A stretch of 64,000 nucleotides of DNA from Dillenia suffruticosa (lineage: Eukaryota; Streptophyta; Magnoliopsida; Dilleniales; Dilleniaceae). The position numbers and the translations under genes were made by a program. The stretch's first letter is position 1. Each line of letters starts with the position of its first letter. The DNA is taken from NCBI GenBank assembly GCA_033439265.1, contig JAVTVX010000012.1:29396761-29460760 (forward strand), in the 5' to 3' direction. Below the pieces are notes generated by a model, which saw only the letters and a list, made by a program, of their open reading frames with translations, did not search any database and was not told the DNA's origin. Below are positions 1-12,685 of this stretch, piece by piece.

Positions 1-211
1 AATAAAAAACACTAAGTTACAGGAAAAAAATCAGTCAAGTGCTAATACACTTTAACAATGAAAAATTTTCATAAGAAACTTGAACAAAAATAGGAAAGAA
101 AATTTAGAATTTAAGGCAATATTTCTAAAACTCATAGTTGCTTAAGATAAATTAGACCAAAAACTAAGAGTCCAAAAGGCTGTATATGATAAAATAAGAC
201 TAGAAAATTGT
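1..211. other. Flank of copia element, no gene seen
   Basis: AT-rich sequence before the 5' LTR. No open frame, RNA gene or repeat could be recognised. Confidence 0.5.
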
Positions 212-2234
212 TGACTTATTAGAGTTTTGATAATGATAAGTTGAAAGAAAAATAATTTAAAAAAATAAGAAAAATAGTTAAAAATTTTAGAACTCCATGG
301 TTCATGTCGACCTGGTCTACCAATTTAGCAGGGCTACCAATTGCAAGTACTGTGTCAACCAATTCATAACATTCATATATACACATCGACCTATTAGTTG
401 TTCTTGTCAGCCTGAGATGAATGATTTCTATAGAAACAAGTGTTTGATCATTTCGACCCACACAAACACACATCGACCTAAGCATTGAATGTCTTATAGA
501 TCAGATATTCCAACACATCGATCTGAGCACAAAACTTGTCGACATTAAACTATAGAAATAATGACACATCGACCAATTTATTCCAACACATCAGCCAATT
601 TCACTTATGAATAGTGACACATCAATCTATTATTCATGTGCATCAACCTATTTTCTAAAAACAATCAACTTATGTTCAGCACATCAACCTAAACAATGTT
701 ATGTAGACCAATTTTAAACACCATGTTGACCAATTTAATTCCTAAATAGTAACACATCAACCTATCGGTTCAACACATCAACTTAATATCACTTGTGTCA
801 GAAATACACAGTTCAACCTGTCATTATATTTATCGACATAGCCAAAACACACCGACCAATTCACTTAGACACGTCGACCAATTCAACCAATGAATAGTAA
901 CACATCAATCTGAGATTGGTATATGTTAACTTGTTAATATGGGTTTTTGAAAAATACACTTCGACATACCAAAGTCCCTGTCGACCTGCAAAGACATATC
1001 GACAAATTAAATTACTCAGGTCCACCAATTTGTAATTGTACAGTAATATGTCGATATATGCTATCAGACTTGTCAACCTGATATCTATTTACTCATTACA
1101 ATCCACTTTCTGTCTTGTCGACATAACATATACACAACAACCAATTGATTGTTACACGTCGACCATTTCTCTATCAGAATAGGAAAATGTCGATGTATTA
1201 AAATGACTTGTCGACCTAACATTCATTTAATCTGAAACATCACGTATCGATTTGGCTGAAAACATGTTGATACACATGAACATATTGACCAATTCAAAAT
1301 CACATGTCCACTAATTTTATTTAGCACAATTCCCTGTCGACCCAGATTGGTCTCCTATTGATCTGCTCTCGTAGAAATACACTAGAAATGTTTCAAATTC
1401 AGGTCGATATCCATATTAAGCTTGTCGACCTGCGTATGTCAGAAATCAAATCTGGAAAACAAATTTGAACCTAACAGACTCCTTATTTCTTCGATTTCTA
1501 AAATGTTTCTTTTTCTTTGAAAGCTGACGTTTAAATGCAGTGATAGTATATTCTGATTGACTTATTTAAAAGAGGCACCAGTTAAAAAGTATGAAGTTTC
1601 AGCGCGAACGAGGAAACTGTAACGGAGCTTTAATGGTGAAAAATAAATGATCAATGTTCAGATGCAACAACCACCACCTACCCTTAACAGATCTATTCAA
1701 TATCTCAATAAATATTAAGGAGTAGAAAATATAGAAAGTTACGAAAAGAGACGAAACGAAAATTGAATGTGCTACTGAATACACTAAAAATTTCTCACTA
1801 TGCACTTTGAAATTTCCAACTGTCTTAAGTGTTTCCATTAATTCTCATACTGTCAAATCTGAGAAAAGCAAGCTTAATTATTGACATTTTATTTCCTAAA
1901 TTATTACGAGTGCAAAGATTAAGGAGTGAGTATCACTGCCTTAAGTCAAGAAAAGTCAAATTCACTTTGAGAGAGATTGAATTGAAGTGTTCAGATATAA
2001 TACTGTGTAAAGTTGAATTTGAACCTGTAATCAAATTTATAATCTAAATATTTAGTAAAAAATCTAAGGGGAGCCTGGGAGTGGACGCACACCGTATTTG
2101 ATGGAACCATTGTAAAAATTCTTTGTCTTCTTTCATTTAATTTTCACTTACTATCATCTTGTTTTAAATTTTCAAAAAGACAAAAATAAAAGTCCATATT
2201 CAACTATTCACTCATATCCTCTAGTTGAATAACA
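212..2234 (+). repeat. 5' LTR of copia element, TCGACC-motif rich
   Basis: It starts TGACTTATTAGAG and ends AACA next to a primer-binding site, about 2,023 bp. It aligns along 1.6 kb with 12686-14265. From about 300 to 1430 the LTR is a dense, irregular array of the short motif TCGACC (often ACATCGACC or TGTCGACC), with many copies decayed to TCAACC or TTGACC. The last 0.6 kb is ordinary AT-rich sequence. Confidence 0.85.
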
Positions 2235-2236
2235 AT

Positions 2237-2246
2237 TGGTATCGAG
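2237..2246 (+). other. Primer-binding site, tRNA-iMet type
   Basis: TGGTATCGAG matches the plant initiator-Met primer site TGGTATCAGAGC with one base missing. It lies two bases after the LTR end, the usual place for copia elements. Confidence 0.7.
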
Positions 2247-2289
2247 TACGTTTATTGTCAAGAGGCTTAACTTAACACCAAAGATCCAA

Positions 2290-2778
2290 ATGGCAATCGA
2301 TAGAGACAAGTACCAGTTGAAGCATATTCAACAAATTGTGCACCATTTTTTAATGGAAGCAACTTCAGCTATTGAAAGCAAAGGATGTGCAATTTCATAA
2401 TTGCACAAGACTTGAATGTGTGGGAAATAATTGAAGAAGGAGTTGAATTCTCCACTGAAGAGATAGATGGACCACGTGTGACGGTCAAATTGAAAAATAT
2501 GACTGTAGAATAAAAGAAAGCCTATCAAGTCAACTGCAAAGCCATCAACCTTCTCCACCTTGTACTAAACGTCAACGAATACAATCGAGTCTCATTATGC
2601 ATAACAGCAAAGGAAATTTGAAAAAGGCTCGAATCTATCTATGAAGCGACTAATCAAGTTTGCAAGAGCAAGATCAGACTGCTGAAATAAGAATATGAAA
2701 TTTTCAAAATAAAGGATCAAGAAATAATCAGTGAGATATCACAAGATTTAACAAGGTAACTAATAAGGCTAGATTATT
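2290..2778 (+). pseudogene. Copia gag, N-terminal part (broken)
   Basis: An ATG at 2290 opens a frame (MAIDRDKYQLK...). After frameshifts, typical gag phrases follow, such as NVWEIIEEGVEF, and stretches around 2520-2740 fit the long alpha-helical UBN2-type copia gag. Stops at 2511-2513 and elsewhere show decay. The frame is cut at about 2778 by an inserted gypsy remnant and resumes at 5472. In live elements this protein forms the virus-like particle. Confidence 0.65.
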
Positions 2779-5466
2779 TGGTTGGCTAGAGATATATGAA
2801 AAATGGCTTATATCAATAGCTTTTGTGCTTGAAATGGTTGTTCATATCTTTAATAGTTTTCTTTGAATGATAAACATGTAAAAATTTGCCACAAACCCTA
2901 TTTAAAAAGTAAGATTTTGAGCCATAAACAAGCAAATTTATTTTTTGTGCTCGAGATTATTTTTCTTGATGAGTGACTATCACACTTGGATTGCACATTC
3001 TAGAACTTGCATTTTTATGCATTTTGAGACCACACTCTAGAATTTCATGCATTGAATGACAAAGGCACTTAGGATTTACCCATTTTGGCTTTCTAAAAAT
3101 CTCTACCTTGACGTCATAAACCCTTAGTTAACCAATTTAAGCCTTTTACCTTTTTTTCTTCTTTAAAACCCACTTAATACAACACCTAGCCTTTGATTTT
3201 AGCTTTCGTTTCAAACCCTTGTACCAAAAGTATATATATTTAATTGCATAATTTTGGTTTTATGTTCACCTCAATACGAAAATGATGATTGGAATTTTGA
3301 TGTTAACATTTTCATGAAGATGATATATGTTCGGAAAAAAAAAGGCAAGAGAACAAAAAAAAGAGAAAAAGGAAAAAAAAAGAAAAGAAGAAAAAAAATG
3401 GATGAGAAAAAGAAGTGTTGTATTTTGATTGAAAATTCATTTACACTTCAGTCATGAAAAATTGAGAAAGCATTTGATATTCTTGTATGTTGTTTGCTAT
3501 TGCCTATTCATTTGAAGAGCAAGAAGTCCAATTTTATTTATTGATTGCTTGAGGCAAAAATCAATCGATGTCATGAGAATTATATGGTTAATTATATATT
3601 TCTTTTGATACGTTTTTAACCCTTAAATATCCCTTTATCCTACCCTTTACCCAAATCCCGTTACAACCAAATAATAGACCTTTAGATTGATACATAAGAT
3701 TCAAATTTTTAAGTGATGGAGATTTGATATATTTGCAAACATATGGTAATATCATTCCATATTGTTGATTTGAGAGATATATATATTTTTCACTCCTTTC
3801 GAGTGCATTTGAGTGAACCCCTTCGGAGAGAATTGTTGAATCTTGCTATTTGGATTTCATAAGAGATTATTGATACGTGTGGTGGTTGTTTTAGTGCAGA
3901 TCACTGTGAAATACTTGTTATTTCGATTATGTTTTCGGTTTAACTCTTATAGTAATTGTTGACTTAGAAGATTGGAAGAAAAAAATAGGTTGGATAGTTT
4001 TAATTTTATTTTAGTTAGGGATACTTGATGACAAGCATCATCTAGGTGTGGGAGAATTTGATAGGGCTTAAATATGTGTAAATATTTACGATCGATTTTG
4101 TATTATTTTTGAATAAATATTACACTAATATTTATATTTTATGACATTTGATTTAGGAAGAGATTTATTATTGAAAAGGAAGAAAAATAAGCTAAATTGG
4201 AGCAATTTTACAAAGAATGAAAAATTGGACAGCAATGCTCTTTTATTAGCACGTGGGCACATGGATCTCAAGAGGCAATGCAAGATTTACTGCAGTAAAA
4301 AATTCTTTTCCCAATTGCATACTCAAGAAGAATTTAGGATGGAATTGGAGATATTGAAAATATTTATTCCATTCCTAATATTTAGGAAAAGGAATTTTTA
4401 AAGATGTAAATCTCTTAGACTATTTTCTTTTTGGAAATTTACCTTTTATTTTATTTTTATTTTGTTTAGTAGTGTTCTAGGGTTACACTCCTATATATAT
4501 AGGAGTATTACATATTGTTTAAGCACTCTTGGAGGCAGCCCCAAGGAGGCAGCCCCAAGGGGGCAGCAGCCACCACATCCAGGAAAGCACACAAGAGGCA
4601 GCCGGGAAGGAGGAGCATTCTTCTTATACTTTTCATTTTATTTTCCAGCAATAATTATTATTATGAGTTCATTCTAATTTCTTTTTTAGTCAAAAAATTA
4701 TTGAAATCTTGATTAATGATGATTGTGAGATATAAATGATCTTATTTGCTTGATATTTGTGGGTATTTATTTAATTTTTTTGTTTAATGTTTATGATTGT
4801 TTTTGGATTGTTAAATAGAGGTCTATATTTAATAACTCTAGAATAATTTACAATCATTTAAAAATGGCAAGATTTGTGTGTTTTTAATAGAGTGGTGATT
4901 GACATAGTTTTACGGTCTCGCAAGCGGTAGGATTTATGTCAAGAGATTAGATAATCTAATTTAAATAAATCCATGTTAGAATTTACTTGTTAGAATTGGG
5001 TCTCTCTAGATCGTAATGCTGTCGGAACATTAAATCCAACGAGTGTCGCTTGGGTTGTCTTTCGATTAGGGAAGTAATTAACGATGGTATCTTGATTACA
5101 AAAGAAGTAATGAGAGATTTATCGTTTCGTGGTACTTAGCGACTATAATCAATTTATTCGCATAATATCGAGTAATTTTTGTATCGATGATCAATCAAAT
5201 ATATCAAGGTGGAAATAACTCCTTTGGCTAGGTTTTCTCTCATTGATATTCTCTCTTTTAATTGACATTATTTAGTTGTTTTATTTTAATTAATTTTTAT
5301 TGATTTATTTATTTTTGTTAAACTTAGATCATCTCTCAAATCCCCATATTTTCATTTTCCTTGAAAAAGATAAATCCACTGTTCCCTATGAATTCGACCC
5401 TACTCACACTAGACTCGTCTTTAGTGAAGTAGGTAATTTTATTTTTGATTGTTTGACGACACACCA
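2779..5466 (+). mobile_element. Athila-like Ty3/gypsy remnant nested in copia gag
   Basis: Only the 3' untranslated region (2779-4058) and one LTR (4059-5466) remain. The 3' UTR has the style of the second Athila-type element in this window, with an A/G-rich run at 3330-3405 and the tract GGTGTGGGAGAAT before the LTR. Flanking bases TTATT (2774-2778) and TTACT (5467-5471) look like a 5-bp target duplication with one difference. If the insert and one copy are ignored, the gag reading frame continues across the site. The 5' LTR and all coding sequence are gone, so it was truncated after insertion. Confidence 0.75.
4059..5466 (+). repeat. LTR of the nested Athila-like element
   Basis: It starts TGATAGGGCTTAAATATG right after a purine tract and ends TTTGACGACACACCA. 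The ending aligns with the LTR end of the other Athila-type element (TTTGACAAACTCATCCA, 18373-18388). Length is about 1.41 kb. It contains a TATA-like run at 4491-4505 and a short direct repeat GGAGGCAGCCCCAA (4531-4570). Confidence 0.75.
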
Positions 5467-5471
5467 TTACT

Positions 5472-6918
5472 TGGGAAATGATTTCCTCAAGAAGATATAG
5501 TGGACAATATTCTGAGAAGTCTACCAAAGTCTTGGGAACCCAATGTGACAGCAATTGAGGAATCCAAAAATCTTGAGACTCTGATAATGGATGAGCTCGT
5601 TGGATTCTTGATAACTCATGAGATGAAACTAAACGTGAAGGAGTCTACAAAAGAAGAAAGAGACAAAGGAGTAGCACTAAAGGCTGACAATGAGAAAAAT
5701 ACTTCAAGCTCAGAAGAAGAAGAAGATGAAGAGGATGAAACTCTTATGGCAAGAAAATTCAAAAAGTTAATGATGAAGAGAAGGAACAATAACAAATCCT
5801 TATTTAAAAAGCCAGAAAAAAGGAAGAAATCATATGTTTTGAATGCAAAAGGCTAGGACATTTGAAAGTTGACCGTTCTTCTTTCAAAAAGGATGAAAAG
5901 AATTACAAAAATGATAGAAGAGAGAAGAAAAAGAAAAAGACACTTGTCGCATGGAGTAATGAAGATTCAAGCTACCAATATATGTTGGCGTAAGTGGAAA
6001 GGGCACCTTCGTCCCTTAACCAGGTCAGGAGTTCGTCTCCCACTGGGTACGGAAAAAATATTATTGGGAGAGAACCCTCTTAATTGAGGGCTGACAGACT
6101 CCTCGGTCTGGATTGGTCGGGGTGAAACTCTGGATACCGGACGGTCAAGTTACAAAAAAAAATGAAGATTCAAGCTCAAGTGATGAAGAGCAAATTGAGG
6201 AATAGGCAAATGTATGTTTCATGACAAATGAAGAATCTTTTGACAGTGAAGTAAACTCGACACTCTATTTATCATGTTCTGAATCTGAAAATAATTTTAC
6301 TACCACTGAGCTATGTGAGACTTTACTAGAATCACTAAAGGAATAAAAAAAATTAAAAATAAAAAATAATTTGCTAAAAAAAGAACTAGCTGAAGATGTC
6401 AGAATATAAAAAAAAATCAAAAAGTTACGTATGAGCTAAAAAGAAAAAATATTGAATTAGATATGTACATTAATGAACTTGAGAAGAAATTGGATGATAA
6501 ATGTTCAAAGAAAGACAATGACATTTTAGTAAATGAAAATATGCTTCTAAAAAAAGAATTGGGTGAACAAAAAGAAAAGAATCATAGGCAAAATATTATA
6601 CTAATGAAATTTATTCAAGAATAAGAAAAGTTAGATGCCATGTTAGGAGTTCAAAAAGTTGTGTTCAATAAAGCAGGATTGGGATTTAACCCTAATCAAA
6701 TACAGAAAAAGTTATTTAGATTTTTTGTGTCAAGCTATGAATGTGCTAAACTAGAAATATGCCACACATGCATGAAAGTTGGGTGCAAATCTGAAATCTG
6801 CAAATTTAAAGTCATAGATTCAAACAACATTAAGAAATCAACGACAGTTAATAAACACTGCACTTATGGCAAGAATAATGGTCATTCAATTTATGATTGC
6901 TGGTTTCTAAACTCCTAA
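5472..6918 (+). pseudogene. Copia gag, C-terminal part (broken)
   Basis: Gag resumes with the phrase DIVDNILRSLPKSWEP, a signature of SIRE-type gag. A Glu-rich stretch (about 5710-5745) follows, then a zinc knuckle at 5835-5876 (CFECKRLGHLK...) whose last Cys codon now reads Arg. A SINE lies at 5974-6160. After it come acidic and coiled-coil segments (for example LYLSCSESENNFTT near 6260) and GVQKVVFNKAGLGFNP near 6650, all typical of this lineage. Several frameshifts and stops are present. Confidence 0.75.
5974..6160 (+). mobile_element. SINE copy 1 (tRNA-derived), inside copia gag
   Basis: A 187-bp insert ending in poly(A), flanked by a perfect 16-bp target duplication AATGAAGATTCAAGCT (5958-5973 and 6161-6176). 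It begins ACCAATATATGTTGGCGTAAGTGG, whose second half resembles a pol III A box. GGAGTTCGTCTCC near 6029 resembles a B box. The start and layout match SINE copy 2. It is a short non-autonomous element moved by LINE machinery, and it inserted after the copia element did. Confidence 0.85.
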
Positions 6919-7029
6919 AAAATAAGCTTAAAATGGATTCCCAAAGATAAATTCAAAACCAACTTAGGCGGACCCAAAAAGATATAGGTATCAAAGACAA
7001 AGGTGTGATTGTTTTTCGCTGCAGGTGTG

Positions 7030-10000
7030 TTTAAAATCAAGAGAATCTCCCGGTAAGTCTGTGTGGTACATAAATAGTGGATGCTCAAGACACATGACCG
7101 GAAATACATCAAAATTCTCTTAACCTTGAAAGCAAGAAAAGATGAAAAGTTGCATTTGGAGACAATTCAAAAGGAAAAATCATTGGGATAGGTGACATAG
7201 GAGGTAAGTTCTCGGAGTCTCAAATTCAGAATGTGTTTCTTGTTTCTGGACTGAGATTTAGCTTATTAAGTGTTAGCCAATTGTTTGAGTCTGATACATG
7301 TTCTATAATTGATAAATCCTCTGGCACTATAAAATTTATTGGTCACAAAAGAGAAAACATATATGCAATTGATTTAGATCACTTAGAAATCTCAAATGAA
7401 TCATACTTAGTTGTTGTAAACAAGAATTCATCATGGCTGTGACACAGAAGATTAGGACATGCAAGTATGGTCACAATTTCAAAATTAGTTAGAAAAGACA
7501 TTGTAAAAGATCTACCAAAACTAAAATTTGAAAAAGACAAATTGTGCGATGTATGTGTGAATTCTTTTAAATCGAAAAATTGTGTGTCAACAGAAAATCC
7601 ATTAGAACTTCTTCACATTAATTTGTTTGGGCTAATTAGAACGCAAAATTTAGGTGAAAAATATTATGGGTTTATAATCATTGATGATTATTCTAAATTC
7701 ACATGGGTTTTGTTTCTTGCCAAAAAAGAAAAATCTAGTGAGACATTCATAAAATTGTGTAAGAAAATTCAAAATGAGAAGAGAATGTCCATTAAGAGTA
7801 TCAGAAATGATCATGATAAGTAATGTAAAAACAAAACTATAGATGATTTCTGCAGTTATTATGATATTAATCATAATTTCTCAGCTCCTAAGATACCTCA
7901 ACAAAATGGGGTGGTAGAAAAAAAAATTGAACCCTCCAAGAAATGGTTAGGACAATACTTTATGTGAATAACCTACCTAAGTTCTTTTGGACCGAGGCTG
8001 TGAATACTGCATGCTACATTTTGAATAGAGTATAAGTAAAACCAATTTTAAAGAAAACTCTCTGTGAACTTTTTAAAGGAAGGAAACCAAATATAACATA
8101 TTTTAAGATATTTGGATACAAATACTTTGTCTTAAACAATTGAAAATAAACATTAGAAAAATTTGAAACCAAAAGTGATGAATGAATTTTTTTAGGGTAT
8201 TCCTTGAGAAGCAAAGCTTATAGTCTCTATAACAAAAGAACCATGACAATTAAAGAGTTAATTCCGTAGAGTTTGATAAAGAAAATGATTTCAATCAAAG
8301 AAATTGGATAACGAAGAAATGTTTGAGAGACTAAATGAAATAAATTCGTCTGATGAAGCAAATAATCAGAAAGAAGAGTCAAATGAATTCATGGTGCAGA
8401 AAGAAAGAAATGAAATTCAACAGGAATAAGAGATCAAATACTCTCAGATTTGGAAAGATGTAAATCTAGAGAATATTACTGGGAACATTAGCTCAGGAAT
8501 TAGAATCAGATCTACACTCCAAAACCAATGTGAGTATCTAGCTTTTATCTCTTAAAATGAACCAAAAAATGTGGATGAAACCTTAGGAGATAAACATTGG
8601 ATAATGGTAATGTAAGATGAATTAAATCAGTTTGAGAGAAATAATGTATGGAATCTAGTTCCTAGACCTACGGATCAATCAGTGATTGGAATCAAATGAG
8701 TTTTCAAAAATAAGTTTGATGAATTTGGCATAATTACAAGAAACAAAACAAGATTAGTAGCCAAAGGTTATAATCAAGAGAAATGAATTGATTACGATAA
8801 AACTTATGTACTAGTAGCAAGATTAGAAGGAATAAGAATGCTGTTGCCTTATCCTGTTTTATGAATTTTAAACTCTACCAAATAGATGTCAAAAGTGTAT
8901 TTCTGAATGGCTATTTGAACGAGACAGTATTTGTTGAACAATCTCTTGGATTTGAAGATCCAAAGTATCTTGAATATGTGTACAAATTAATCAAAGTTTT
9001 ATATAGTCTGAAGTAAGCTCCTAGAGCTTGGTATGAAAAATTAAGCAACTTTTTGTTAGAAAATGACTTTAAACGAGGAAAGATGACACCACTTTATTTA
9101 TAAAAAAGAATGATGATAATTTCTTGTTCATATAGATATATGTAGATGATATAATATTTGGAGAAACTAACACAAGATTGTGTGAGGAATTTGCAGTCAA
9201 AATGTAAGGAGAATTTAAAATGAGTATAATGGAAGAGTTAAATTACTTCCTTGGATTGAAAATCAAACAATCAGAAGATGAAATCTTTATAAATCAATCA
9301 AAATATAGAAATGATTTAATTAAAAGATTTGGATTCAATGATTGTAAGGGAAATGCAACTCTAATAAGCATAAACATTAAGTTAGATAAAAACAAAAATA
9401 GTAAATCAATTTGCCAAAAACTTTACAGAAACATGATTGAGTCTTTGCTTTGTCTCACTACTTCAAAACCTGACATACAATTCAGTGTATGTCTCTGTGC
9501 TAGATTTCAATCAGATCCTAAAGAATCCCACTTGATTGCAGTTAAAAGGATCTTCAAATATTTGAAAGAAACTACTAACTTAGGACTTTGGTATGACAGA
9601 AATTCAAGTTTTCAATTGCATGGGTTCTATGATACTGACTTTGCTGGATGCAAAATGGATAGAAAAAATATAAATGACACTTATCATTTCTTCAAAAGTA
9701 TGTTAGTATTATGGTCTTCCAAAAAGCAAAGTAGAGTGACATTGTCAACGATAGAATCTGAATATGTTTCAGCTGGACAATGCACAACACAAATCTTTTG
9801 GATCAAACATCAAATGAAAGACTATGGGTAAGACTTTGTTTGCATTCCAATCAAATGTGATGATACAAGTGTAATAAATTTCACAAAGAACCTAGTACAT
9901 CATTCACGAACCAAACACATAGAAGTGAGGCATCATTTCATACGAGACCATGTTCTGAAGAATAAGATTGCTTTTAAGTACATTGATACTCAAAAACAAA

Positions 10001-10074
10001 TTACGGATATTCTCACCAAACCTTTAGATAAAAATAGATTTTATGAATTAAGAAGGGACTTGAGAATGATATAA
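7030..10074 (+). pseudogene. Copia pol: protease, integrase, RT, RNase H (decayed)
   Basis: Domains appear in Ty1/copia order. Protease near 7058: WYINSGCSRHMTG, in which the catalytic Asp of DSG now reads Asn. Integrase zinc region: HRRLGHAS near 7444, preceded by an in-frame TGA. Integrase core 7600-7830 (HINLFGLI, DDYSKFTWV), then PQQNGVVE near 7898. RT 8690-9330: KTRLVAKGYNQ, YQIDVKSVFLNG and YVDDIIFG (the catalytic YVDD is kept). RNase H 9610-9830: SSKKQSRVTLSTIESEY. The C-terminal end is DILTKPL..., with its stop at 10072-10074. Stops and frameshifts are spread throughout; the longest open piece is 9220-9831. Confidence 0.88.
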
Positions 10075-10129
10075 ATGAAGAAATCGAGAAAATGAAATGA
10101 AAAATAGAGCATTACTTTTTTGAGTAATA

Positions 10130-10450
10130 TTGTTCAAGTCGACCTATTTATCAAAATATGTCGACACCTTAAATATATATAGAGGCATGTCGATCTGATG
10201 AACGTTAGAGTTAAACACCTGTCGACCTGATCTCGAACCAAAACTTAGAATAAAACTCAGAAAATAACATATCGACCCGACTTTAATGATGTTGACCTGA
10301 GTAGCAGTAAGAAGACAGGTTAATGCCTTTCAGATTGTGTCGACCTGATTATGTAGAAACCACCAAAATAGGTTGATGTGTACTAACTTGTGTTAACCTG
10401 TAATATAACTAATAGAATACCAACAGTTAGCATATCGACTTATCTAACCC
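10130..10450 (+). repeat. TCGACC-motif block between pol and extra ORF
   Basis: The short motif that fills the LTR (GTCGACCTGAT and variants) reappears here about ten times, between the pol stop and the extra ORF. No frame is open. It may have spread from the LTR or be part of the element's untranslated leader for the extra ORF. Confidence 0.7.
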
Positions 10451-10567
10451 TAATCCCCAAATTTCAAACTTTCCCTCTCTCTTTCGAAACCCTAACCTCT
10501 CAAATTCGTAACCCTACTCCCTAAATAAAAAATCTAATCTACCAAATCTTCATAAGAAACAAACACA

Positions 10568-11773
10568 AATGGCTCCTAAGATGAAAATAGCCATTAACAA
10601 ACCCACGGAACCCTCGAAACGATCTACCAAACCGACAGGAAAGGGCACCTCCTCTTCTGCGCAACCCGCGAAACCATCATCCCTTCGACCGTAAATATTC
10701 CCTTAATTCAGCACCTATGAGTTTCAGTCAATAGAACAGAGTGAATTGTACGATAGAGAATTTTCGAAAAGAAACGTGAACCACAGACGATTGATCGATT
10801 AGTAATTTCTGAAAGAGTTAACTTCAAATATGAAGAACATCTGATTGAGGGATGCCTTACTTCTCTCTTAAACCCCAACAAATATATTCATGAGAAGGAA
10901 GTCAAACTGATCTATAACAAGTTAGATGTTATTTGTGAAGAACCTACGGATGAGATGCGGATCACCTTAGTTGGCCATTTTGTCTCATGTACATTCAAAA
11001 CCTTTGTGAATGGAAAGGAATTTAAAGTACTACCTAGGAAAATATGTGAGGACAATGGTATGTCATGGGTCTCTTTTGAAAAATGTGAACCCTACATGAA
11101 ATCAAATTATCTAGATAATGCTAGGGTTGTCTATAATGATGAGAACCTAACTGTGGTGAACAGTAGTGCTACTGAACTTGATTTTCATAAAAGAATTCTA
11201 CATGTGATAGTTAGTCATGTATTAAGATCAAGATGAGGCAACTATACTACAATTTCAAAAGAGGTTTTTTGGTTAATGGCCCGTATTATAAGTGGAAAGA
11301 ACTCTGGCTTCCATTATATTGTTTCACACTTCATGATAATGACACATAGATCTGAAAGCTCCTTGTTGCCATACGCTAGTATGATCACTGATATCCTTTC
11401 AAAAAATAGGATAGATATTGAAAAAGATACAATTATTGAGTTAAGTGAGAAGAATGCAATTAATGCATCGTCAATGTTGAGAGCAAAATGGATGTGCAAC
11501 AATGAGGGAAAATGGGTGAGAAAAGAAGGAGGAACAAGTAAGAAATAGGTTGAGGAGATTGAAGCTGAGACTGATGAGGAAAATGAAAATGTTTCGAGAA
11601 AGGAAAGGCAGACTGAAGAAAGGGAATCTTCTAGCATTCAACCAATCATATTTCAAATGATTTGGGACAAGTTGGAACAAATAGATAAAGACAAACCATG
11701 ATTGATTAAATGAGTTGCTTTAAAAGGATGGACCTTTACAATGTGCAAGAAAAATTGGATGCTCTGCTAAAGG
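10568..11773 (+). pseudogene. Extra 3' ORF of copia element, plant-transposon-protein-like
   Basis: An ATG at 10568 opens MAPKMKIAINKPTEPSKRS, a basic Ser/Thr/Pro-rich start. After a frameshift before about 10785 the frame runs on through 10955-11236 and 11276-11548, broken only by single stops (11234-11236 TGA, 11546-11548 TAG) in one frame, to 11699. Phrases such as ISKEVFWLMA and LPYASMITDIL resemble the additional ORFs in the env position of SIRE-like and Athila-like plant retrotransposons ('putative plant transposon protein'). A Glu-rich tail and a coiled-coil-like end (NVQEKLDALLKEKG) follow in a shifted frame. Its role in the element is unknown. No membrane segment is obvious, so calling it an envelope gene is not supported. 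Confidence 0.6.
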
Positions 11774-12176
11774 AGAAAGGGTAGCCAAAGAAAGATCCAA
11801 AACATTAAAGTCCTTCTAGTCTAGGAGTCTATTTTCTTTCTGATTTTGTTTTCAAAACTTCTAAACTCTGATTGTGTTCTTTTTAGGCTTTGTTCAATGC
11901 ATTTTATGGTTCTTTCTCTTTTACAAATGGATTGAAGCATAGACCTTCTATGATGAATGCATATACTGTGAAACATGGACTGTGAATAAAGTGTGAGCTT
12001 AACTCAATTTGTATGCTGTTGCTATTGAATATTGATATGTGCATGCTAAATTTGAATGGGCTGAAGAATAGTTTTGTTGTTAAATTTGAAGTGTGCATGT
12101 ATGCTGAGACAAACATACTGAATTTGACATATGGTTTTGTTGTTGACAAAAAGGAGGAGAAAAATAATAAAAATAG

Positions 12177-12430
12177 TGACAAGTATATGCTGATTTTAAT
12201 GCTACTGAATGTATATTGGTGCTGTTGAATGCTGAGCTAATGTGTTGTGCTGTGTGCGGAGCGAATAAGTACTGTTGTATGCTGAGTATGAATAAAATAA
12301 TGACAAGTGTATACTGTGTATGCTGAGTTTAATGCTACTGAATGTGTATTGGTGCTACTGAATGCTGAGCTAATGTACTGTGCTGTGTGTGGAGCTAATA
12401 AGTACTGTTGTATGCTGAGTGTGAATATCT
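12177..12430 (+). repeat. Tandem duplication, about 124 bp x 2, in copia 3' UTR
   Basis: Unit 1 (12177-12300) and unit 2 (12301-about 12430) both read TGACAAGT..TGCTG..., including GCTGAGCTAATG and AATAAGTACTGTTGTATGC. Both units are rich in ATGCTGA and TACTG words. No coding potential. Confidence 0.75.
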
Positions 12431-12669
12431 ACTGTAAGTATATAATGATTATGTGCTGAAAGTAATGAAATGTGAATGCTCATGTGTAGTACATGAATGG
12501 GTAATGTCTGCATATAGAATAAGATGTGCTAAGTATGATAATATGCTGGTATGTGTGCTGAAATATGTTGGCATGCTAAAATGAAGAGCACTTAAACACA
12601 AATGCCTATAAAGTAAGATCTAAATTAACTAAATGGTATAAATCGATCACTAAAAGTTTTGTCATCATC

Positions 12670-12684
12670 AAAAAAGAGAGAAAG
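12670..12684 (+). other. Polypurine tract of copia element
   Basis: AAAAAAGAGAGAAAG lies directly before the 3' LTR start (one base between). This is the expected site of plus-strand priming in reverse transcription. Confidence 0.65.
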
Positions 12685-12685
12685 C

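Noticed and set aside
4462..4712. Open frames over the GGAGGCAGCCCCAA repeat
   Set aside because: Inside the Athila-like LTR; created by the short repeat.
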